Part shown: positions 1 to 5,942 of the stretch, one piece after another | Layout of the letters: each line of letters opens with the position of its first letter | How positions within the stretch are numbered: position 1 is the first letter of the stretch | NCBI GenBank assembly: GCA_944376955.1 | Contig: CALWEB010000206.1 | Span: 1-6,081, forward strand | From: an uncultured Agathobaculum sp. | Lineage (GTDB): Bacteria > Bacillota > Clostridia > Oscillospirales > Butyricicoccaceae | Length of the DNA stretch: 6,081 nt | Reading direction: 5' to 3' | Translations under genes and position numbers: made by a program | The notes under the pieces: generated by a model | Database searches by the model: none | Told to the model about the DNA's origin: nothing | What the model saw: only the letters and a program-made list of their open reading frames with translations

Positions 1-238
1 CGCCGGGAACTACGTTCTCGTAGCGGATGCCGGAAGTCTCATCGTTGATGTAGTGATCACCGGACACCATGCCGTCCACTTCGGGGCTGAAGTCGTTCAG
101 AATGATATCCACTTCACCGGTGGTGAATACGTTGGTCTTGGTGTGGGTGTCGGTGAAATAAGCCAGGGTAGCGCCGATGGACAGGCAAGCTACCAGGGAC
201 AGGCTCACAGCAGCGGTCAGAATATTTTTCTTAGTCAT
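1..238 (-). CDS. TasA-like SipW-dependent fibre subunit, second copy (N-terminal part, runs off window)
   Basis: The first 79 codons are present and the rest lies beyond position 1. The start is ATG at 238-236, 7 bases after an AGAGG ribosome binding site. The protein opens with a lysine-containing N-region and a hydrophobic stretch (about residues 7-22), then GATLAYFTDT, the hallmark of signal peptides cut by SipW rather than by ordinary signal peptidase I. The mature start continues with a TNVFTTGEVDI strand and reaches SGIRYENVVPG. These segments align well with the upstream neighbour (VACISVGGTLAYLSD, SGINYTGIVPG), so the two are tandem paralogues. By family (TasA/camelysin), the product is a secreted matrix fibre subunit assembled outside the cell. 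The gene follows its paralogue after 51 bases, with no terminator-like hairpin between them, so co-transcription is likely. The C-terminal half cannot be judged. It was read directly from the reverse complement. Confidence 0.88.
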   Translation of the reverse strand, partial: MTKKNILTAAVSLSLVACLSIGATLAYFTDTHTKTNVFTTGEVDIILNDFSPEVDGMVSGDHYINDETSGIRYENVVPG

Positions 239-289
239 AGTTTAACCTCTCGTCATCTTCAATATTTAATACAGGTACTGAAATTAGGT

Positions 290-898
290 TTAGCTCTGAT
301 AATCAACACTCTCGTAGGCTTCCTTAATGTTAGCAAAACCATCTTTCTGGATAGCCTTCACAGAGATCTTAATGTCCTTCAAATCACCACTTGTAACAGT
401 GTTCTCTACAAAAACATTGTCAAACAGATCGATTTTCGTATTAACATCTTCACCAGTTCCCGTGTAGGTGAAAACATATTCGCCATAAGTATCAGTAGGC
501 AGCTTCGTAGCAGTGCTTCCATCAGCCGCATTGTACGTCTTCCAACCTTCCGGCAAAGTGAAGTCCTTAATTTTCAGCTCTGCTCCGTCACCAGTAGGCT
601 CCACTTTAATGAAGAAGTACGCGTCAATATCAGAGGTGAAAGTTACATCTACATCTTTGGCAATGTCGACCCCCGGAACGATGCCGGTATAATTAATACC
701 GCTAGCATCAGAGCTTGCAGTACCGTTTTTATTTCCAGTAGCATCTTCCGTCAAGGTAACATCCAAGCCATTGGCAAACTCGAAGGTGTTGGTCTTAGGG
801 CCATCAAAATCGCTCAGATAAGCCAGAGTGCCGCCAACAGAGATGCAGGCTACCAGTGCCAAGGACATACCGCCGATCAACATGTTTTTCATTTTCAT
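290..898 (-). CDS. TasA-like SipW-dependent fibre-forming protein
   Basis: This complete 202-residue protein is close in size to TasA/camelysin-family proteins. Residues 1-5 are basic, about 8-22 are hydrophobic, and VGGTLAYLSD (21-30) is the SipW-type cleavage region. In Bacillus TasA the mature chain starts just after the equivalent position. SGINYTGIVPG (67-77 region) and the late DLFDNVFV...IKISVKAIQKDGF block (about 158-188) are typical of the TasA fold. The probable role is the major subunit of an extracellular protein fibre or biofilm matrix. Family knowledge suggests subunits link through the freed N-terminal strand; this has not been shown here. The first ATG (898) is chosen over the one at 892 because the GGAG site sits 10 bases upstream of it. 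The gene lies 165 bp after sipW behind its own apparent promoter and is visibly more AT-rich than sipW. Confidence 0.9.
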   Translation of the reverse strand: MKMKNMLIGGMSLALVACISVGGTLAYLSDFDGPKTNTFEFANGLDVTLTEDATGNKNGTASSDASGINYTGIVPGVDIAKDVDVTFTSDIDAYFFIKVEPTGDGAELKIKDFTLPEGWKTYNAADGSTATKLPTDTYGEYVFTYTGTGEDVNTKIDLFDNVFVENTVTSGDLKDIKISVKAIQKDGFANIKEAYESVDYQS

Positions 899-1008
899 AA
901 TCGTTACGCTCCTTTTTTGTGTTTTATTTCGCCGTTTTAAAAAAGAACTTTGTTATGAAGTAAAAGCGGTTTGGTGACCGGGCCCTGGGCAAGCCGCTTT
1001 TGCTTACT
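899..1008 (-). promoter_or_regulatory. 5' leader of the TasA-like gene
   Basis: This is the roughly 110-nt untranslated leader expected if transcription starts about 7 bases after the TATAAT at 1020-1015. It begins with an imperfect hairpin (958-1005), continues with an A/T-rich stretch, and ends with an AAAGGAG ribosome binding site at 915-909, 10 bases before the ATG at 898. The start point is inferred, not observed. No recognisable riboswitch class was seen. Confidence 0.4.
958..1005 (-). other. Leader hairpin between sipW and the TasA-like gene
   Basis: Arms at 958-972 and 991-1005 are complementary except for two positions. In minus-strand RNA the stem is 3 bp, a C-A mismatch, 8 bp (AAAAGCGG with CCGCTTTT), another C-A mismatch, then 2 bp, around an 18-nt loop containing the self-complementary GGGCCC. 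In plus-strand RNA the two mismatches would be G-U wobbles. No long U-run follows the minus-strand stem beyond the TTTT inside its own arm. It could be a weak terminator for read-through from sipW, an attenuator, or a 5' mRNA-stabilising stem. Confidence 0.5.
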
Positions 1009-1014
1009 GAGTGG

Positions 1015-1042
1015 ATTATACCGGCTTTCGCTTAAAAACCAA
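1015..1042 (-). promoter_or_regulatory. Candidate housekeeping promoter for the TasA-like genes
   Basis: On the minus strand a perfect TATAAT lies at 1020-1015. TTGGTT at 1042-1037 sits 16 bases upstream and matches the TTGACA -35 consensus at the first three positions. There is no TG extended -10. The -35 hexamer falls inside the distal arm of the inverted repeat at 1037-1073. The placement, just after sipW and before the predicted major subunits, makes biological sense because fibre subunits are normally needed in far larger amounts than the peptidase. The weak -35 match keeps confidence moderate. Confidence 0.5.
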
Positions 1043-1073
1043 TTAAAATTCGAGCTCTGAATTTTAATTGGTT
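1037..1073 (-). terminator. Perfect 15-bp inverted repeat over the sipW stop codon; possible terminator or attenuator
   Basis: Arms 1037-1051 (AACCAATTAAAATTC) and 1059-1073 are perfectly complementary around a 7-base loop. The sipW stop codon (1066-1064) lies inside the upstream arm. On the minus strand the hairpin leads straight into a short run of five T (1038-1034, two of them in the stem) and then AAG. The stem is AT-rich with little G/C, so it would be a weak intrinsic terminator and read-through is likely. An operator or RNA-stabilising role is equally possible. Confidence 0.55.
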
Positions 1074-1603
1074 CCAGCTTTTTCCGGTTCGGATTGCCGG
1101 GCCTTCTGCTTCTTTTCCTCTTCGGCTGCGTCGATAATCGCCGGGATGAAATTCAGCAGAATCACCAGCATCACCACACCGCAGATGGACATAATGCCCA
1201 CCGGGGTGCGGATGTTCTGGATGGCAATGCCCAGATAAGGCAGATGGAAATCCGCCCGGCCATAGACCTGGCTGAACTGGATATCGCCGTCCGGGTCTTC
1301 GTTAGCGTCGCCCTGAGTGACCAGAGTCTGCGCATCGGGATCGATGCTCATCACCCGATGGGTCACGAAGGTCTCGCCATCGGACAGATAGTAAGTACAC
1401 ACGTCACCGGTTTTTAGCTCGCTGGCCTCCACCGGCTTTACGTATACCAGGCTTCCCACCGGGATGGTGGGCTCCATGCTGCCGGACAGCACCGCCATCT
1501 CCTTATACCCAAGAAGCATGGGTACAAGGATGACGGCGGCAGCCGCCAACAGCACGATCAAAACAATGGTAGATAAAATATTACAGAATTTTTTGACGAT
1601 CAT
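1064..1603 (-). CDS. sipW: SipW-type (ER-like) signal peptidase I
   Basis: This 179-residue membrane serine protease belongs to the archaeal/ER-type signal peptidase I branch (SipW group). It has an N-terminal transmembrane helix (about 9-31), the catalytic serine in SGSMEPTIPVGS (Ser42), and a histidine in place of the usual bacterial lysine (THRV, His82). A conserved Gly-Asp follows in QGDANEDPDGD (Asp99, Asp105). A second membrane helix (about 136-157) is followed by a short charged tail. SipW enzymes release TasA-family proteins at the outer membrane face. Three such substrates are encoded immediately around it, one upstream and two downstream. The start is ATG at 1603-1601, 8 bases after a GGAG site and 21 bases after the preceding stop. 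The length is typical, and the protein lacks an added regulatory C-terminal domain. The Ser-His arrangement makes the class assignment strong. Confidence 0.95.
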   Translation of the reverse strand: MIVKKFCNILSTIVLIVLLAAAAVILVPMLLGYKEMAVLSGSMEPTIPVGSLVYVKPVEASELKTGDVCTYYLSDGETFVTHRVMSIDPDAQTLVTQGDANEDPDGDIQFSQVYGRADFHLPYLGIAIQNIRTPVGIMSICGVVMLVILLNFIPAIIDAAEEEKKQKARQSEPEKAGTN

Positions 1604-1624
1604 TCAAATGACTCCAAGGGCAAA

Positions 1625-2197
1625 TTATGATCCGACTGTTTCATTCTGCTCTGCAGCAGCGAATGCAGCCTGAGCTGCTGCAACCACATCTTCCGGACTT
1701 GTGTCAGAGGCCAAAACACTTTCGTGGTAAACCACAACCGAGAACAACGCATCTTTCGAAACGGTCGAGTCAACTTTCAATTCGGTAAACAGCACATCTG
1801 TTTTCGGAAATTCTTCAGCTACACTTTTTCGCGGTTGTAAAATCTGCTTATAGTAGTAATAGCCATCCTCATCCGGATCTTCAGTCCAAGCGCTTGTGTT
1901 GTATTCAAATTTCACCTGATCATTGGATACAGCAACCGGGGAACCCTCCTGGGTTACAACAACCGCTTTCGCACGAATATACACCGGAGAAGAGCCCGTG
2001 TTGGTCACATAAGGTTCTTTATTGTCCTCTGTTCCTTCTTGCGGGTTTTCTTCGATCTCCGTGTCCACGTGGGCCAGCTTAAATGTGTTGATCAGAGGGC
2101 TGTCGGTAGCGAACAGATACGCCATCGTACTACCCACCAGAATCACCGCCACCAGCAGAACGGAAAGCAGCACTTGAATAAATGGTTTTTTCTTCAT
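1625..2197 (-). CDS. Small SipW-dependent secreted protein (TapA-position accessory subunit)
   Basis: This 190-residue secreted protein starts with KKK, a hydrophobic core (about 8-22) and VGSTMAYLFATD (21-32), a SipW-type cleavage region. The body has VTNTGSSPVYIRAKAVV (about 64-80), DGYYYYKQILQPRKS (111-125) and a late FSVVVYHESV strand (152-161). This style is seen in clostridial SipW-dependent matrix proteins (camelysin/BsaA-like). The C-terminus is an unusual alanine-rich, probably helical tail (about 168-184). It sits directly before sipW, the slot held by tapA in Bacillus subtilis, so an accessory or initiating role in fibre assembly is plausible. That is inference from position, as no TapA-specific motif was recognised. 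An AAAGGAG site lies 8 bases before the ATG. It follows the VWA gene by 22 bases and precedes sipW by 21, so all three are probably co-transcribed. Confidence 0.88.
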   Translation of the reverse strand: MKKKPFIQVLLSVLLVAVILVGSTMAYLFATDSPLINTFKLAHVDTEIEENPQEGTEDNKEPYVTNTGSSPVYIRAKAVVVTQEGSPVAVSNDQVKFEYNTSAWTEDPDEDGYYYYKQILQPRKSVAEEFPKTDVLFTELKVDSTVSKDALFSVVVYHESVLASDTSPEDVVAAAQAAFAAAEQNETVGS

Positions 2198-2219
2198 GAC
2201 TTTCTCTCCTTTCTACCGG

Positions 2220-5200
2220 TCAGCCGGCTACGTTCTCTTCCCAACCGTTGAGCTTCCAGATCCAACTGCTTCCATCATGCTTAAACCAGTTGTTCAGGGC
2301 TCCATTATCACCAGGATTATTGTCGCCGTTGGTGGTATTGGTGAAGGTCACGGTGGGAACCGCCCCGCCTACCTGAACGCGAGAAACACTTTGTCCTCCA
2401 GCTTCACCGGCAGTACCACCGGCAGTACCACCGGCATACACCAAGGTGGACCCACTGAACTGATAGCCAGATGTTCCATTAAGCTCTTCCACTGTGTAGG
2501 TACCGGCAGGCAGCGTCATGGTAGCCGTTGCCGTTTTGTTTGTTTTGCTCACGGTAAGTGCCTGCTCATAGATTTTGCCGTTAACATCTGTAATCTCGAA
2601 GAAGAACGTCGCCTGATCGCCCTTTGCATCGTTCCAGTTTGTCACGGTTTTCGTGATGGTCAGCTTGCCGCTATCCAAATGAACACGGAATTGGAAGGCA
2701 GGGTTAGGGTCTGTGTCACAGCCAGCTACTGCGCAATCATCCCACTTGAACTTGACTTTGGACGTAATATTATTTCCGTCTGCAACTGCTCCAACAAACA
2801 CGCTTACTTTTACATTTGCTTCTTCCGTGAGCGACTCCAGGGTGGTAGTACCATCTTTGCCTGTTGCAATATATTGGTAAATCAAAGTTGGTTTATCACC
2901 GCTTACAGTCGGAGCCCCACTACAATCAGCTGCATTGTCATTCACATGCTTCGTCCATGTGAGCTTATTGGGCACCAAATTGTTTTGTTCGTAATAAGTA
3001 CCATCCAACTCCTGCCCATATTTTGCGGTCGAATCCTGCCACCAGATTTCCGGTGCAACAACATGGATTTGAGGTTTCAAGTTAATTTCCTTGTTATCTA
3101 CACCGCCTTCCTTGGATTCCGAAGGCTCAACCGTTACTGTAACCGTGTACTTCGTACACTTATTCGGGGAAACAGCTGCACCGTTATTAGTCCAAGTTCC
3201 ATCTTTGTGTTCGGGTTCAATGACATAGCTCCACGACTCGCTGCCTGCAGTAAAGGTATAGGTGATTTTCGCATAATCGTTCGCATGTGCTCCGCGACCC
3301 AAGTTTGCATAATGGGCAGTGGTTTCATTCACCAGATCCACCAAGTTAGCGTTATTGGACAAGTAGATTGTCTTATCGTTTTTCGTCGCAGTATACTTCA
3401 GAGGTACATCAACCGTAGGCTGCGGGAACGTCTTTACCGGCGTACTTTCCTGATTATCCTTATAGATACCCGATGTTTCAGGAACGTTTGTGGGCACGTT
3501 ATTGCCGCCCAGGAAGGCATCCTTTTGCTTTATGGTAATTTGAACCATCAGCTTCGTACCACGGTAAGTAATCTTATCGCCGTCCTTTACTTCGCCGACA
3601 AAATTCTCTTTGTAATTGAATCCTGTCACATCAACTGTTGTTCCATCCGACGATACAGTTGCTTTGATAGAATCATCCGTCACCTGTGTGGATTCTCCAA
3701 ACGTGTATTTTGTTCCGGTTTTTCCTGTGCAGTCAGCCGTAAACACTTTCACGTCCGGCTTCCCGTCTTTATAAACCATTTCAAAATACGGCGAAATAAC
3801 ATCCCTCAATACAGCCTTTTCATCCAACGTGCTGCTGGTGCCGCCTACTTCTCCGGAAATCTTTTCAAAGATATCTTCCAATTCGCCAGCATCTTTGGCT
3901 ACCAGATAGTAACCGCCCTTGTCATTTCCGTTGCCATAATTGCCCATAGAAGTTGCATCGGGATAATTGCTGGAAACATACTGCATATAACGGTTCGGAT
4001 TGTCATTGCCTTCCACATTGGCATTATTAAAGATACCAATGGTATAAACCGTCGCATTGTTTTCCTTTATGGCCTTCGCATTATTGATCGCACCATTAGC
4101 CACACCATTTTCAAACTGATTACCGCTGGTAGGCTCGCCGTCGGTGAACAGAATCACAACCTGGTTTCGTTCACCGTTAGTGGGATTCTCATTAAGAATT
4201 TTCTTTGCCATCTCCATGCCAAGATCGGCACGGGTAGCACCGTTGGTTGCAATTGCGTTTATTGCATTATCCAAAATTTTCTCATTGCACCCAGTTAAAG
4301 CTGCTTTGTAATCTTCTGTGGTGAGTTGATTGTACGCTTTACCAACAGAATCATTGTCTCCGCTTCCGTATTCACTATTATTGCCTGCGATACTTAAAAT
4401 TTCCGTGTTGTTGCCATAACCACTCTGCGATGCAAATCCCACAATAGCAATTTTATGATCTACACCATTTGTCGAGGCATCTTCACGGACACTTTCTACA
4501 AAACTATTTACCGCATCCTTTAACGCATTTACTCGAGAAATTGTAGTAGAATGGGCAACTCTTTTGAATACGCCGCTATTCTCATCCACAGAAGTTGTCC
4601 AACCAAAAAGCCAGCATTTTTTGGTGTGAATCGTAGCTTCACATGTATCACAGGAGAATGTAAATTCAAAGCCTGTTGGGGCTGTTATTCCCCCCCACTT
4701 CCATTCACGTGATACATTCAATTCATGATAGCTTCCATCACTTGCAAGGTGATAAGTAGGATTTCTATATGCTTCAGAATAAGTGCCATCAAATATTTCA
4801 TATGTAACTTTATAATCGTATTCAAACGGGTCCGCCATACTTCCGGACTGGTCCAGCACCAGTACGATATCCGTCGGCTTGCTTTCAGTCACAATTTTCA
4901 AATCGCCTGTTGCATAAGCCTCCAAATTCAGAGTATATGTTCCATCAGTATTCGCAGTTGCGGTTTTGTTTACTTCAATTCCTTCCGCTTCGCTGGTGCC
5001 GGTTCCGGAATTCCGAAGCATCGGCGCGCTGCGGCTCATCATGGTCATTGGCACACCTGCATTTTCCACCAGCGGGCCAACCTGTAAGAAAGGAACAGGC
5101 TGTGTACCGTTTACGGAAAACACCGGAGATACATAAGTCAGCAAGTTATATCTTGCTTCCAGTTCTGCATAAACGTCTGCATTCAGTTCGTTCAGCGCCG

Positions 5201-5942
5201 CTTTCTCCTCGTCCGTCAAAGAAGCAAACTTTTCAACGAAGGCATCATCGTCCATCGCCGCCAGCTCATCCAGCAGCTTGGACAAGTCAATTTGCTCTAC
5301 CCGCAGCGTGTACTCCGCCAGGGCTTCCTCGCCCAGAGCTTCCAGAGCGGCGGTCTGCTCTTCGGTCAGCTCGCTTACGGCCTTCAGGAAAGCTTCGTCG
5401 TCCTCAATGGCCATCAGCTCATCCAACAGGGCCTGGCCGTCGATGGCAGGCTCTTCGCTGGGGGCCGGAGTCTCGCTGGGCACAGGGCTCTCGCTGGGCG
5501 CGGGAGTTGCGCTGGCAGCAGGGGTCTCGCTGGGCTGCGCGCTGGCGTTCGGGGCCTCGGTGGCCTCGGGAGCCGCAGAGGGCTCGGCGCTGGGCTCTTC
5601 ACTGGGAGCAACAGTCTCAGCCGGGGCCTGGGTGGGCTCGGCAGTGGGCTGCTCGTTCTCGGTGACAGGCTCAGCAGTGGGCTCGGCCACAGGCTCCTCG
5701 GTAGGAGCAGGCTCGGCAGTGGGCTCCACGGCCACAGGCTCCTCCGCAGGAGCTTCCGATGCAGGAACTTCTTCCTCCGGCAGGGTCACTTCCTCGGTCT
5801 CCTCGACCACCTCGACCGCCGCCTGGCTGCTGGCAGCGATCTCGCTGGCCGCCTCGGCGAAGGCGCTGTTGGGCACAATGCTGGCGATCATCATTACCGC
5901 CAGCATCATGCTGAGTAAACGGCTCCACATTTTATGTTTCAT
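2220..5942 (-). CDS. Large secreted VWA- and CnaB-domain surface adhesin without sortase signal
   Basis: This 1240-residue protein is a likely surface adhesin. The start is the ATG at 5942, 9 bases after AGGGAGGA; a longer TTG-initiated frame (5981) would bury that site. Residues 1-29 form an ordinary Sec signal peptide ending SAFA, without the SipW motif. About 50-166 is a Pro/Glu/Ala/Thr/Ser-rich stalk. About 172-267 holds two copies of a LLDEL-type helical repeat. The VWA domain spans about 356-699 with an intact MIDAS: D364-Q-S366-G-S368, T570 in GATRADLGM and D601 in ILFTDGEP. It is split after the first motif by a roughly 95-residue insertion. Regions about 700-1090 are beta-rich and unassigned. 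A CnaB-like domain (about 1091-1204) has candidate isopeptide residues K1098, E1152/E1153 and N1202. The tail, WFKHDGSSWIWKLNGW, has no LPXTG or membrane helix. It overlaps the upstream gene by 11 bases and precedes the SipW genes. The substrate is unknown. Confidence 0.93.
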   Translation of the reverse strand: MKHKMWSRLLSMMLAVMMIASIVPNSAFAEAASEIAASSQAAVEVVEETEEVTLPEEEVPASEAPAEEPVAVEPTAEPAPTEEPVAEPTAEPVTENEQPTAEPTQAPAETVAPSEEPSAEPSAAPEATEAPNASAQPSETPAASATPAPSESPVPSETPAPSEEPAIDGQALLDELMAIEDDEAFLKAVSELTEEQTAALEALGEEALAEYTLRVEQIDLSKLLDELAAMDDDAFVEKFASLTDEEKAALNELNADVYAELEARYNLLTYVSPVFSVNGTQPVPFLQVGPLVENAGVPMTMMSRSAPMLRNSGTGTSEAEGIEVNKTATANTDGTYTLNLEAYATGDLKIVTESKPTDIVLVLDQSGSMADPFEYDYKVTYEIFDGTYSEAYRNPTYHLASDGSYHELNVSREWKWGGITAPTGFEFTFSCDTCEATIHTKKCWLFGWTTSVDENSGVFKRVAHSTTISRVNALKDAVNSFVESVREDASTNGVDHKIAIVGFASQSGYGNNTEILSIAGNNSEYGSGDNDSVGKAYNQLTTEDYKAALTGCNEKILDNAINAIATNGATRADLGMEMAKKILNENPTNGERNQVVILFTDGEPTSGNQFENGVANGAINNAKAIKENNATVYTIGIFNNANVEGNDNPNRYMQYVSSNYPDATSMGNYGNGNDKGGYYLVAKDAGELEDIFEKISGEVGGTSSTLDEKAVLRDVISPYFEMVYKDGKPDVKVFTADCTGKTGTKYTFGESTQVTDDSIKATVSSDGTTVDVTGFNYKENFVGEVKDGDKITYRGTKLMVQITIKQKDAFLGGNNVPTNVPETSGIYKDNQESTPVKTFPQPTVDVPLKYTATKNDKTIYLSNNANLVDLVNETTAHYANLGRGAHANDYAKITYTFTAGSESWSYVIEPEHKDGTWTNNGAAVSPNKCTKYTVTVTVEPSESKEGGVDNKEINLKPQIHVVAPEIWWQDSTAKYGQELDGTYYEQNNLVPNKLTWTKHVNDNAADCSGAPTVSGDKPTLIYQYIATGKDGTTTLESLTEEANVKVSVFVGAVADGNNITSKVKFKWDDCAVAGCDTDPNPAFQFRVHLDSGKLTITKTVTNWNDAKGDQATFFFEITDVNGKIYEQALTVSKTNKTATATMTLPAGTYTVEELNGTSGYQFSGSTLVYAGGTAGGTAGEAGGQSVSRVQVGGAVPTVTFTNTTNGDNNPGDNGALNNWFKHDGSSWIWKLNGWEENVAG
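2405..2439 (-). repeat. 12-bp tandem repeat in the CnaB-like domain
   Basis: On the plus strand the unit CACCGGCAGTAC occurs twice exactly (2405-2416, 2417-2428) and a third time imperfectly (2429-2439). On the coding strand it gives the Gly/Thr/Ala run around residues 1170-1180 (GGTAGGTAGEAGG), probably a flexible loop between strands of the CnaB-like domain. Copy-number change would stay in frame. Confidence 0.7.
5142..5429 (-). repeat. Two tandem helical repeats within the VWA protein
   Basis: Residues 172-217 and 223-267 are related copies spaced 51 residues apart. Both begin LLDEL, followed by an acidic DD and F (EDDEAFL, DDDAFV), then LTEEQTAAL versus LTDEEKAAL, then EAL or NEL and a Y/R-containing end. 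Both are predicted to be acidic amphipathic helical hairpins lying between the stalk and the VWA domain. The similarity is at protein level and the DNA copies have diverged. I do not recognise a named family. Confidence 0.7.
5445..5795 (-). repeat. Low-complexity Pro/Glu/Ala/Thr/Ser stalk of the VWA protein
   Basis: Residues 50-166 consist almost only of P, E, A, T, S and V, with recurring PTAEP, SEEPSAEP and PSETPA phrases, and this DNA is much more GC-rich than the rest of the gene. By analogy with other wall-spanning adhesins it is probably an extended spacer that carries the folded domains away from the membrane. The same bias leaves several long false open frames on both strands here. 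Confidence 0.8.

Noticed and set aside
239..289. Possible promoter or terminator between the two TasA-like genes
   Set aside because: The 51-bp gap is AT-rich and holds a good ribosome binding site, but I found no convincing -35/-10 pair and no stable hairpin with a T-run.
53..940. Plus-strand open frame of 295 codons
   Set aside because: It is antisense to both TasA-like genes and the gap between them; its translation shows no family features, while the minus strand has clear signal peptides and ribosome binding sites.
2220..2260. Frameshifted LPXTG anchor at the end of the adhesin
   Set aside because: Only 22 bases separate the stop from the next ATG, and they contain the next gene's ribosome binding site, so there is no room for a sorting signal.
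2196..4298. 700-codon open frame on the plus strand
   Set aside because: It lies wholly antisense to the well-supported VWA protein. Its translation is Ile/Cys/Arg-rich with no domain pattern; its length reflects the codon use of the real gene.
5445..5795. Possible CRISPR or structured DNA repeat array
   Set aside because: The repetitiveness comes from short in-frame amino-acid phrases of uneven spacing; there are no constant repeats with unique spacers.
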